From contig NC_008044.1 in the NCBI RefSeq assembly GCF_000014065.1, positions 2,937,501 to 3,001,500 of the forward strand: a stretch of 64,000 bases of DNA, given 5' to 3'. Each line of letters opens with the position of its first letter. Within the stretch, counting starts at the first letter, position 1. The stretch is from Ruegeria sp. TM1040 (GTDB lineage: Bacteria > Pseudomonadota > Alphaproteobacteria > Rhodobacterales > Rhodobacteraceae). The notes under the pieces were generated by a model that was not told the DNA's origin, made no database searches, and was given only the letters and a program-made list of their open reading frames with translations. A program made the position numbers and the translations under genes. Shown here one piece after another: positions 1 to 7,617 of this stretch.

Positions 1-638
1 CAGCCTGCGGCGATCTTGGTATCACCGGAAATCGCTGAGGCCATCGCCCAGCCGACAGCCTGCACGAACTGGGTGCCGAGGTTGCCCGAAATCGAAAAGA
101 AGCCGTGTTCTTTTGAGGAGTACATGATCGGCAACTGCCGCCCGTGCAACGGGTCGTCGGCGTTGGAATAGATCTGGTTCATCATGGTGACCAGCGGATA
201 GTCCCGCGCAATCAACAGGCCCGCCTGCCGATAGGTGGGAAAATTCATATCCCCATCCTTGAGCGCGCGAGAGAAGGCACAGCTGACGGCCTCCTCGCCA
301 AGATGCTGCATGTAGAAACTGGTCTTGCCCTGGCGCTGCGCGTTCAGCATCCGCGCATCAAAGGCGCGCAGAAGCATCATGTCCCGCAATCCTTCGCGCA
401 ACTCTTCCGGAGAGAGCGTTCCGGCCCAGTCGCCCACCGCTTCGCCCTCTTTGTTGAGGACACGCACGATGGAAAACGCCATCTCACGCATGTCGTCAGG
501 GTCCACATCGACCGAAGGCCGCGCCACGGCTCCGGCGCGGGGCACCTCGAAATACGAAAAATCAGGCGTATCGCCCGGACGGCAGCCCGGCTCCGGGACA
601 TTCAGTGCGAGCGGTGCATAGGTTTCGTTGTCGCTCAT
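1..638 (-). CDS. bkdA1: Branched-chain 2-oxoacid dehydrogenase E1 component, alpha subunit (partial)
   Basis: The reading frame opens at the ATG at 638 and runs off the left edge of the window, so only about the first 212 residues are seen and the C-terminus is missing. It decarboxylates branched-chain 2-oxoacids from Val, Leu and Ile with thiamine diphosphate in the BCKDH complex. The N-terminal block MSDNETYAPLALNVPEPG, the stretch containing FYMQHLGEEAVSCAFSRAL, the PTYRQAG segment and the NLGTQFVQAVGWAMASAI block closely match Pseudomonas-type BkdA1 as I remember it. The start overlaps the stop of the upstream amino acid dehydrogenase by four bases (ATGA), so the two are probably translationally coupled. 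The beta, E2 and E3 genes are expected just beyond the window edge. Confidence 0.9.
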   Translation of the reverse strand, partial: MSDNETYAPLALNVPEPGCRPGDTPDFSYFEVPRAGAVARPSVDVDPDDMREMAFSIVRVLNKEGEAVGDWAGTLSPEELREGLRDMMLLRAFDARMLNAQRQGKTSFYMQHLGEEAVSCAFSRALKDGDMNFPTYRQAGLLIARDYPLVTMMNQIYSNADDPLHGRQLPIMYSSKEHGFFSISGNLGTQFVQAVGWAMASAISGDTKIAAG

Positions 639-1705
639 GCTGCACCTCGCGCGGTGTTCGAGGCCTTGGCGAGAATATCTGCAACCATGTCGTCTGCCAC
701 GGCGGTGGTGGTGCGCCCGGTCTTGTCGCTGAGGTCAACCAAGGTGCGGATGCGTGCGGCAACGCCATCCAGCCGCTCGGTGCGGTAGCTTGTGCCCGCT
801 TTATGGATCTCGCCTGCGACACTGATGATGCCGCCAGCATTGACCACATAGTCTGGCAGGTAGCGAATACCCCTTGCGCGCAGCGCATCTGCGACCTCGG
901 GCGTCTCAAGCTGGTTGTTCGCAGCACCACAAACGAGTTTTGCAGACAGTTTTTGCGCTGTTGCCTCTGTCAGCACGCCCCCAAGTGCGCAGGGTGCAAA
1001 GATGTCCATCTCGGTCTCAAAAATCTCTGCAGGGTCGCAAATCGTTGCACCAAATGCAGTTTTTGCATGCTGAAGCGCAGCCTCATTGATGTCGGCCACA
1101 ATCAGCTCCGCCCCGGCACCGTAGAGCTTTTCGGCCAGAGACATTCCAACGTGGCCCAGACCTTGAACCAGCACCCGACGCCCGGAGAGATCGCTGGTGC
1201 CAAAGACCACTTCTGCCCCGACCAGAAGACACTGGAACACCCCCTGCGCGGTAAAGGGAGAGGGATCTCCGGTCCCATGCGCCCCATCTTCAAGCCCAAC
1301 GGCATATGGGGTTTCCTCGGCGACGATCTTCATGTCGTCCGGCGAAATTCCCACATCTTCGGCGGTGTAATAGCTGCCATCGAGGCTCTGGACGGCGCGC
1401 CCAAATGCACGGAGCAATGCGGGGGACTTGTCGCTTTGCGGATTGCCGACGATCACGGATTTGCCGCCACCAAGCGCCAGATCTGCCATGGCGTTCTTTG
1501 AGGTCATCCCCTCCGCCAGACGCAGCACATCCATGCGCGCCTCATCCACGGTGGCGTAATTCCACATCCGACACCCCCCCGCCGCAGGGCCAAGAACTGT
1601 GGAGTGCACACATATAAAGGCCTGCAGCCCGCTTTCGGGGTCTTGTGCAAAGACGAGGCGTTCATAGCCTTCGGGTGCCGTTTCCTCGGTCAGGTTCAGT
1701 GTCAT
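635..1705 (-). CDS. Leucine/valine dehydrogenase (Glu/Leu/Phe/Val dehydrogenase family)
   Basis: This 356-residue protein is an NAD-dependent amino acid dehydrogenase that oxidatively deaminates branched-chain amino acids to 2-oxoacids, feeding the BCKDH encoded directly downstream. Family marks are the substrate-binding glycine/lysine block LALGGGKSVIVG (around residues 76-87), the YYTAEDVG segment and a Rossmann motif VLVQGLGHVG near residue 178. The length is typical of leucine dehydrogenases (about 350-365). Its stop overlaps the bkdA1 start (ATGA), and it is the promoter-proximal gene of the operon. A divergent Lrp-type regulator lies 119 bases upstream. Whether Leu or Val is preferred cannot be told from sequence. 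Confidence 0.9.
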   Translation of the reverse strand: MTLNLTEETAPEGYERLVFAQDPESGLQAFICVHSTVLGPAAGGCRMWNYATVDEARMDVLRLAEGMTSKNAMADLALGGGKSVIVGNPQSDKSPALLRAFGRAVQSLDGSYYTAEDVGISPDDMKIVAEETPYAVGLEDGAHGTGDPSPFTAQGVFQCLLVGAEVVFGTSDLSGRRVLVQGLGHVGMSLAEKLYGAGAELIVADINEAALQHAKTAFGATICDPAEIFETEMDIFAPCALGGVLTEATAQKLSAKLVCGAANNQLETPEVADALRARGIRYLPDYVVNAGGIISVAGEIHKAGTSYRTERLDGVAARIRTLVDLSDKTGRTTTAVADDMVADILAKASNTARGAA

Positions 1706-1758
1706 GGTCTCTCCACCGCGCAGAAATCTGATTTGGAGATTTTATCGCGAAACACTGG

Positions 1759-1771
1759 TGGAAAAATTCCA
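1759..1771. promoter_or_regulatory. Candidate operator palindrome between leucine dehydrogenase and Lrp-type regulator
   Basis: TGGAA-AAA-TTCCA is a perfect inverted repeat with a three-base spacer, placed in the 119-base divergent intergenic region. Its position suits binding by the adjacent Lrp-type regulator. No experimental motif supports this and a match of this size can occur by chance. Confidence 0.3.
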
Positions 1772-1824
1772 TATCCCCCATAATAACACGCAAACATTAG
1801 TGCTTATCACTACACAAGGGGTTT

Positions 1825-2292
1825 ATGTTGGCGAAATACGCTGCAGACCGATTGGACCGCGCGATTCTACGCGCCCTCCGCGAGGATGGCCGCATGTCGT
1901 TGGTACAATTGTCGGAACGTGTTGGATTGTCTGCGACCCCGGTCAAACGACGCCTGCGCCAGCTCGAAGATAGCGGCTTGATCGAGGGTTATGTGGCGCG
2001 GATCGACCGTAAGGCCGCCGGATTTGGCATCACCGCATTTGTCTCGGTTGAGCTTGAAAAACAGGACGCCGAAGCTGTCGCGAGCTTTCAGCGAAAAGTG
2101 GCACGGTTTGAAGAGGTCGTGACCGGGAGCCTGATGACGGGTGCGCAAGATTTCCTGTTGGAGGTGGTCGTGGAGAGCCTGGAGGAATTCGAGACCTTCC
2201 TGCAAACCAAACTCATGCGCGTGGAGGGGCTGCGCGCGGTGCGGTCACGATTTGCGCTGCGCAAGTTTATTGATCGTGCCCGCATCCCTTGA
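1825..2292 (+). CDS. Lrp/AsnC-family transcriptional regulator (BkdR-like)
   Basis: The 155-residue protein has the standard Lrp plan: an N-terminal winged helix-turn-helix (DRAILRALREDGRMSLVQLSERVGLSATPVKRRLRQLEDSGLI, about residues 10-52), then a ligand-binding alpha/beta RAM domain ending in the usual effector region. Length is normal for the family. It is transcribed divergently from the leucine dehydrogenase and BCKDH genes, the classic arrangement of bkdR, which activates BCKDH genes in response to branched-chain amino acids in Pseudomonas. Autoregulation and control of the divergent operon are inferred. A strong hairpin follows the gene. Confidence 0.9.
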   Translation: MLAKYAADRLDRAILRALREDGRMSLVQLSERVGLSATPVKRRLRQLEDSGLIEGYVARIDRKAAGFGITAFVSVELEKQDAEAVASFQRKVARFEEVVTGSLMTGAQDFLLEVVVESLEEFETFLQTKLMRVEGLRAVRSRFALRKFIDRARIP

Positions 2293-2307
2293 TTTGCGCA
2301 GTACCGC

Positions 2308-2350
2308 ACAAAAAGAGACCGCGCCCAGATCCTGGGCACGGCCTCTTCCT
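2308..2350. terminator. Bidirectional intrinsic terminator between the Lrp-type gene and the alcohol dehydrogenase gene
   Basis: Arms at 2313-2328 and 2332-2347 (AAGAGACCGCGCCCAG against CTGGGCACGGCCTCTT) form a long stem with a three-base loop and two mismatches. On the minus strand the stem is followed by a T run (A run at 2309-2314 on plus), so it best serves the leftward operon that ends at 2377, while also lying after the rightward regulator. Confidence 0.75.
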
Positions 2351-2376
2351 CGGTGTTTCGGGGACCGATTATTCTA

Positions 2377-3522
2377 TCAAAGCGCGGCTTTGAACAGCTG
2401 GGTGAGGTTTTCCTCAGTCAGCTTGACGGGATTGCCGCCGCAGCTGGGATCAATGATCGCGCCTTTGACCAGCTCCGGGATCGACTCTTCGGTCACGCCC
2501 AACGCAGACAGGCCGCGCGGGATGCCGAGGCTGTCGTTGAACTCTTGCACGAAGGCCTTGAAGCCCTCAAAGCCGCCCTCGATCCCGAGGTAGGCCGCTG
2601 CCATGTCAAAGCGTTCGGAAATCTCGGACGCGTTGAATTCCAGCACTGCAGGCATGCAGACCGCGTTGGTGGTGCCGTGGTGCGTGTTGAAATGCGCGCC
2701 AATCGGGTGGCTCATGGCGTGAATCGCGCCAAGACCTTTTTGGAACGCGGTGGCGCCCATGGCAGCCGCAGACATCATGTGCGCGCGCGCCTCAATGTCG
2801 GTGCCGTCCGCATAAGCGCGCGGAAGGTAGTCCTTGACCAGGCGCATACCCTCGAGCGCCATACCCTGTGACATCGGGTGGTAGTGCGGCGAGGAAAACG
2901 CCTCGACGCAATGGGCAAAGGCATCAAGCCCGGTGCCGGCAGTGATGAATTTGGGCATCCCGACGGTAAGCTCCGGATCGCAAATCACCACGGTGGGCAG
3001 AACCTTGGGGTGGAAGATGATCTTTTTCTGGTGGGTGGCGCTATCGGTGATGACAGAGGCACGCCCGACCTCAGATCCGGTGCCCGCGGTGGTCGGCACG
3101 GCAATGATCGGGGCGATCGCATCCGCGTCCGCGCGGGTCCACCAGTCGCCGATGTCCTCAAAATCCCAAACCGGGCGGGTCTGGCCCGCCATGAACGCAA
3201 CCATTTTGCCCAGATCGAGGCCGGAGCCGCCGCCAAAGGCGATCACACCGTCATGGCCGCCTGCCTTGTAGGCCGCAACACCCGCGTCGAGGTTTTTCTC
3301 GTTCGGGTTGGGGTCGACCTCAGAAAACATCCCGCGCCCAAGGCCTGCGGCCTCCATGATATCGAGCGTCGATTGAGTGACGGGCAGATCTGCAAGCCCC
3401 TTGTCGGTGACCAAGAGCGGCTTTTTGATCCCGGCTTGCGCGCAAGCATCGGCCAGTTCCTTGATCCGGCCTGCGCCGAATTTGATTGCGGTCGGATAAG
3501 ACCAGTTTCCAATGAGAGACAT
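2377..3522 (-). CDS. Iron-containing (group III) alcohol dehydrogenase
   Basis: An NAD(P)-dependent metal alcohol dehydrogenase of about 381 residues. Visible marks are the dinucleotide-binding GGGSGLDLGK, the family stretch VPTTAGTGSEV, and the metal ligands in DAFAHCVEAF (Asp and His), AIHAMSHPIG and HFNTHHG. I place the start at the ATG at 3522 (MSLIGNWSYP) because AGGA lies eight bases upstream; an ATG six bases earlier and a longer frame to 3573 are possible. It is the last gene of a leftward set with aldehyde dehydrogenase and a glutamine-synthetase-like ligase, so it probably converts an alcohol intermediate to an aldehyde. The actual substrate is unknown. Confidence 0.88.
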   Translation of the reverse strand: MSLIGNWSYPTAIKFGAGRIKELADACAQAGIKKPLLVTDKGLADLPVTQSTLDIMEAAGLGRGMFSEVDPNPNEKNLDAGVAAYKAGGHDGVIAFGGGSGLDLGKMVAFMAGQTRPVWDFEDIGDWWTRADADAIAPIIAVPTTAGTGSEVGRASVITDSATHQKKIIFHPKVLPTVVICDPELTVGMPKFITAGTGLDAFAHCVEAFSSPHYHPMSQGMALEGMRLVKDYLPRAYADGTDIEARAHMMSAAAMGATAFQKGLGAIHAMSHPIGAHFNTHHGTTNAVCMPAVLEFNASEISERFDMAAAYLGIEGGFEGFKAFVQEFNDSLGIPRGLSALGVTEESIPELVKGAIIDPSCGGNPVKLTEENLTQLFKAAL

Positions 3523-3544
3523 CAGCATGTTCCTATGGTGAGCC

Positions 3545-3613
3545 GGGGTGGGGGCGCTGCCCCCGCTTGCCATCCGGCAAGCTCCCCCGGGATATTTTTG
3601 AGAAGATGAAGGG
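3545..3613 (+). repeat. Dispersed GC-rich intergenic repeat, copy A
   Basis: The element holds a GGGGGCGCTGCCCCC block, a small hairpin CTTGCC-atcc-GGCAAG, the core CCCGGGATATTT and a tail containing GAGAAGATGAAG. Three relatives occur at 5036-5098, 38074-38134 and 45260-45318. This copy lies between the aldehyde and alcohol dehydrogenase genes. Confidence 0.7.
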
Positions 3614-3615
3614 CC

Positions 3616-4998
3616 TTAGGCGGTGACTTTTTTCAGGTGGTAGGACTTCGGCCGGGTCAGGTTGTGATAGCCGATCACCGAAAGACCACCGCCGCGACCG
3701 GTGTTCTTGCAGCCGGTCCAGCAGAGCCCCGGATCGAGGTAATCTGCGCGGTTCATGAACACGGTGCCGGTCTCGATTTGGTCGCCCACAGCCTGTGCGC
3801 GCTCCAGATCCTTGGTCCAGATGGAAGCGGTGAGGCCGAAGTCGCTGTCATTCATGAGTTTGATCGCTTCCTCATCGGAGGAGACCTTCATGATGCCCAC
3901 GACCGGTCCAAAGCTTTCATCGCGCATCACGCGCATCTCATGGGTGACATTGGTCAGGATCTGCGGAGTCAGATAGGCACCCCCATCATCCGCATCCATT
4001 GTGGCGATGTGCGCCACGGCACCCTGTTCGATCGCCTCGGCGATCTGGTCGCGCACCTCTTGGGCAAAACGCACGTTGGCCATCGGGCCGATGGTGGTTT
4101 CCGCATCCAGCGGGTTGCCGAGCTTGTAGCCATTGACCACCGCCAGCGCTTTTTCAACGAAAGCGTCATAGAGGCTCTCGTGGACGTAGATGCGCTCGAT
4201 TCCGCAGCAGCACTGGCCAGAGTTGAACATCGCGCCGTCGATCAGCGTATCAACTGCGGCGTCCACGTCCGCGTCTTCCATCACGTAGCCCGGATCCTTG
4301 CCACCGAGCTCGGTCCCAACGCCCGTGAAGGTGCCCGCTGCGGCACGTTCCATTGCCTGGCCGCCGCCGACAGAACCGGTAAAGTTCACAAAATCAAACG
4401 CCTTCTCCGCGATCAAAGCAGAGGTGGTATCGTGATCGAGGAACACGTTCTTGAACACATCCTCAGGCACGCCCGCCGCATGGAACGCCTTAGCCATCCG
4501 CTCACCGACCAAGAGCGTCTGGGTGGCGTGCTTCAGCACCACGGTGTTGCCCGCGATAAGCGCTGGCGCGACGGTGTTGATCGCGGTCATGTAGGGGTAG
4601 TTCCAGGGCGCCACCACAAAGACCACACCATGCGGAATGCGTTTGATGTAACGCTTGAAAGTGGCGTCCTCGCCAACCTCGATGTCCGCAAGCGACTCGG
4701 CAGCGATCTGCGCCATATGCGACGCGCGCTCGTTGAACCCACCAAATTCGCCGCCAAACCGTACCGGACGCCCCATCATATGGGCAAGCTCAGGCACGAT
4801 TTCATCGTTCATCTCGCCAATGGCGGCGACGCCCGCCATCACGAGATCGATACGTTCCTGTAGCGGACGCGCGGCCCAAGCCTTTTGCGCAGACCGCACG
4901 GCGGCCACCTCGCTACGGGCGGCGTCCAGATCCAGCGTCTCGCGGCTGGCGTAGACCGATCCGTCGATCGGCGAAATACAATTCAGTGTCTTGCCCAT
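3616..4998 (-). CDS. NAD(P)-dependent aldehyde dehydrogenase
   Basis: A 460-residue aldehyde dehydrogenase. The proton-acceptor block VGTELGGKDPGYV and the catalytic cysteine region NSGQCCCGIERIYV are both present, as is the coenzyme-binding VVAPWNYP segment near the N-terminal third. The start at 4998 (MGKTLNCISPIDG) is chosen because GGAGGAG sits seven bases upstream; a frame extension to 5055 is within a repeat element and unlikely. It lies between a glutamine-synthetase-like ligase and an iron-dependent alcohol dehydrogenase, consistent with alcohol to aldehyde to acid oxidation of one substrate. Substrate specificity cannot be read from the sequence. Confidence 0.88.
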   Translation of the reverse strand: MGKTLNCISPIDGSVYASRETLDLDAARSEVAAVRSAQKAWAARPLQERIDLVMAGVAAIGEMNDEIVPELAHMMGRPVRFGGEFGGFNERASHMAQIAAESLADIEVGEDATFKRYIKRIPHGVVFVVAPWNYPYMTAINTVAPALIAGNTVVLKHATQTLLVGERMAKAFHAAGVPEDVFKNVFLDHDTTSALIAEKAFDFVNFTGSVGGGQAMERAAAGTFTGVGTELGGKDPGYVMEDADVDAAVDTLIDGAMFNSGQCCCGIERIYVHESLYDAFVEKALAVVNGYKLGNPLDAETTIGPMANVRFAQEVRDQIAEAIEQGAVAHIATMDADDGGAYLTPQILTNVTHEMRVMRDESFGPVVGIMKVSSDEEAIKLMNDSDFGLTASIWTKDLERAQAVGDQIETGTVFMNRADYLDPGLCWTGCKNTGRGGGLSVIGYHNLTRPKSYHLKKVTA

Positions 4999-5035
4999 TG
5001 GCCAACTCCTCCGGGGGCGCAGGATACGGCCCCGA

Positions 5036-5098
5036 TTATCTTCATCTTCTCCCAAATATCCCGGGGGTGCGGGGGCTGGCCCCCGCCCGCCCAGCGGA
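5036..5098 (-). repeat. Dispersed GC-rich intergenic repeat, copy B
   Basis: Read on the minus strand it contains GGGGGCCAGCCCCC, then CCCGGGATATTT and GGGAGAAGATGAAG. It is inverted relative to copy A and sits between the glutamine-synthetase-like and aldehyde dehydrogenase genes, so both junctions of this operon carry a copy. Confidence 0.7.
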
Positions 5099-5100
5099 TA

Positions 5101-6453
5101 TCAGGCTTTCTCAAACCCGCGCGCGACCTCATAGTCGGTCACAACGCGATTGAATTCTTCAATCTCCCACTCTGCCGCGCGGGCATAGTGCGTGATCACG
5201 TCTTCACCAAAGGCCTCGCGCAGCATCTCGGAGCCCAACAGCGCCTTACGCGCTTCCAGCAGGCTGCGCGGGATATGCTGTTGTGTGTCGCCAGCATAGG
5301 CATCGCCATTGAACGGGTCCTGCAGTTCCAGTTTTTCCTCGATGCCCTTGAGCCCAGCCGCCAACATCGCAGCCTGCGCCAGATAAGGGTTCATGTCGGA
5401 ACCCGGAACCCGGCATTCAACCCGAACACCCTTGGTTCCATCGCCACAGAGGCGGAAGGCCGCCGTGCGGTTATCAACAGACCAAACCACCTGCGTAGGT
5501 GCAAAAGTGCCTTTGGCAAACCGCTTGTAGCTGTTGATATAGGGCGCCATGAAATAGGTGTAGTCGGCGGCGTATTTCAACAAACCCGCCATATAGTGGT
5601 CCATCAGCTTTGATTTTCCGAGCGGCGCGCTCTCGTCAAAGAAGGCGTTGCCGCCATCCTTCCAAAGCGACTGATGCACATGCGCAGCAGACCCGACCCG
5701 TTCGTGGTGCCATTTGGGAAGGAACGTCGCCGCAAAACCCTGCTGATGCGCGATCTCCTTGATGCCATGTTTTGCGATCGTGTGATGATCGGCCGTTGCC
5801 AGCGCCGCGTCATACTTGATGTTCAGCTCTTCTTGGCCGGCCTCTGCCTCGCCTTTGGAGCCCTCGATCGGGAGCCCCATGGCGCGCAGGTGATTGCGGA
5901 TCGGGCGCATCACAGGCTCCTCTTTGGAGGTCTGCATGATGCTGTAGTCTTCGTTGTAGGTTGAGATCGGCTCGAGCTTGTTAAAGCCGCCAGCGGCGAT
6001 CTCGTCATGGGTGCCTTTGAACAGGAAGAACTCAAGCTCGGTTGCCATCACGGGCGACAGCCCCAACGCCTCGCAGCGCGCGATCTGCGCCTTGAGCATC
6101 TCACGCGGCGAATGCGCGACTGGTGCGTGGGTGTGATGGTCGATGACATCACAAAGCACCATCGCAGTTCCCTCAAGCCACGGAACCGGGCGCAGCGTCG
6201 TCAGGTCCGGCTTCATGATGTAGTCGCCGTAGCCGCGTTCCCAGCTGGTTGAGGCATAGCCATCCGGTGTCGCCATCGCGAGATCGGTGGCCAGCAAGTA
6301 GTTGCAGCAGTGGGTCTCGCCGTCTGCCATTTCGAGGAAGGCCTCGGCGTGGAAGCGTTTGCCCATCAGGCGGCCTTGCATGTCCACAATGCAAACCAAA
6401 ACCGTATCCACTTGTCCGGCTGCGATCTGTTCCTTGAGATCCTCGAAAGTCAT
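5101..6453 (-). CDS. Glutamine synthetase family protein (possible gamma-glutamyl amine ligase)
   Basis: A 450-residue member of the glutamine synthetase fold, without a sign of the long adenylylated GSI type. Seen are an N-terminal beta-grasp region (VCIVDMQGRLMGKRF), the metal-binding ELEFFLF motif, EAGQEELNI, and a GSAAHVHQSLW segment equivalent to the GSGMHVHQSLW block of GS. Start at 6453 follows AGGGAA six bases upstream. Members of this group ligate glutamate to amines (PuuA, IpuC, GlnT-type) as well as to ammonia. Position beside a TRAP transporter, aldehyde and alcohol dehydrogenases and an amidohydrolase argues for an amine or amino alcohol substrate rather than primary nitrogen assimilation. 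This is inference. Confidence 0.85.
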   Translation of the reverse strand: MTFEDLKEQIAAGQVDTVLVCIVDMQGRLMGKRFHAEAFLEMADGETHCCNYLLATDLAMATPDGYASTSWERGYGDYIMKPDLTTLRPVPWLEGTAMVLCDVIDHHTHAPVAHSPREMLKAQIARCEALGLSPVMATELEFFLFKGTHDEIAAGGFNKLEPISTYNEDYSIMQTSKEEPVMRPIRNHLRAMGLPIEGSKGEAEAGQEELNIKYDAALATADHHTIAKHGIKEIAHQQGFAATFLPKWHHERVGSAAHVHQSLWKDGGNAFFDESAPLGKSKLMDHYMAGLLKYAADYTYFMAPYINSYKRFAKGTFAPTQVVWSVDNRTAAFRLCGDGTKGVRVECRVPGSDMNPYLAQAAMLAAGLKGIEEKLELQDPFNGDAYAGDTQQHIPRSLLEARKALLGSEMLREAFGEDVITHYARAAEWEIEEFNRVVTDYEVARGFEKA

Positions 6454-6528
6454 CTGGCGTTCCCTGTTGTTTTGACAGGGGGCAGAGTGAAACCCCGCCC
6501 CCGACATTGATTGCTATTGCACGTGTGA

Positions 6529-7563
6529 TCAGCCGTAACGATACGGACGACCGGCTTTCGCCATATCGGCGTTGTACTTCTTGAAGATCTCGACAACCTT
6601 CGCCTTGGTTTCGGATTCGGCTGCGATCTCGTCCCAGAACTTTACCGCGGCATCTTCGACCTGCTGCCATTCTGCATCGGGGATCGAGGTCAGCTTCATC
6701 TTGTCGCCATTGACGCGCAAGGAGGCTTCGCCACCCCAGTACCACCACTGGCGATAGTAATGCGACTGGTCGGTGCAGACACGGAACAGCGCCTGCAGAT
6801 CTTCGGGCAGCTCGTTCCAACGGTCCATGTTGGCAAAGAAGCTGCCTGCCCATGCACCGGAAATGTTGTTGGTCAGGAAGTAGTTGGTCACATCGGCCCA
6901 ACCCACGGTGTAATCTTCGGTAATGCCCGACCAAGCAACGCCATCCAACTCGCCGGTCTGCATTGCAACTTCGATGTCTTCCCACGGCAGGGTGACAGGC
7001 ACGACGCCGAACTGGCTCAGGAAGCGGCCCGCAGTCGGGAAGGTGAAGACGCGCTTGCCCTTGAGATCCTCAAGCGAGTTGATCGGATCTTTGGTGGCAA
7101 AGTGGCAAGGATCCCAAGCGCCTGCGGAGATGTGCTTGACGCCCACCTTGGAGTATTCCGCATCCCAGATCTCGTTGAGGCCGTACTGGTTGAACAGCAC
7201 CGGCACGTCGAGCGAGTAGCGCGACGCAAAGGGGAAATAGCCGCCAAAAACGGTCACTTCTGTCGGAGACGCCATGGAATCGTCATCAGACTGTACCGCG
7301 TCGATGGTGCCTTTCTGCATGGCACGGAACAGCTCACCCGTGGGGACCAGCTGGTCGGCGTAGAAAAGCTCGATCTGCATGCGGTCGCCTGCGATCTTGT
7401 TGAACATTTCAATCGCCGGGTCGATCACATGCGCTGCAAGCGCGGGACCGGCGTAGGTCTGCATCCGCCATGTGATCTTACCAGACGCCAGCGCAGGCGC
7501 TGCAAGCGGTGCAGCGGCAGCGCCCAAGGCGGTGGTCTTTAGAAAATTACGACGTGTTGTCAT
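6529..7563 (-). CDS. TRAP transporter substrate-binding protein (DctP family)
   Basis: A 344-residue periplasmic solute receptor. The N-terminus carries a twin-arginine type signal (MTTRRNFLKTTALGAAAAPLAAPALA, cleavage probably after about residue 26), as is common for a subset of TRAP receptors. The mature part shows the DctP/TAXI-like pattern with conserved segments LKGKRVFTFPTAGRFL and ELDGVAWSG, and the WYWGGE aromatic region near the C-terminus. It belongs to the TRAP set with the large and small membrane proteins encoded upstream (DctM, DctQ). The ligand is not predictable, but clustering suggests the compound processed by the downstream ligase and dehydrogenases. Confidence 0.88.
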   Translation of the reverse strand: MTTRRNFLKTTALGAAAAPLAAPALASGKITWRMQTYAGPALAAHVIDPAIEMFNKIAGDRMQIELFYADQLVPTGELFRAMQKGTIDAVQSDDDSMASPTEVTVFGGYFPFASRYSLDVPVLFNQYGLNEIWDAEYSKVGVKHISAGAWDPCHFATKDPINSLEDLKGKRVFTFPTAGRFLSQFGVVPVTLPWEDIEVAMQTGELDGVAWSGITEDYTVGWADVTNYFLTNNISGAWAGSFFANMDRWNELPEDLQALFRVCTDQSHYYRQWWYWGGEASLRVNGDKMKLTSIPDAEWQQVEDAAVKFWDEIAAESETKAKVVEIFKKYNADMAKAGRPYRYG

Positions 7564-7617
7564 CAGTAGTACCTCTCTGTGGTTATCGTCTGGGGCCGTT
7601 TGAACAGGGCCTTCTGC

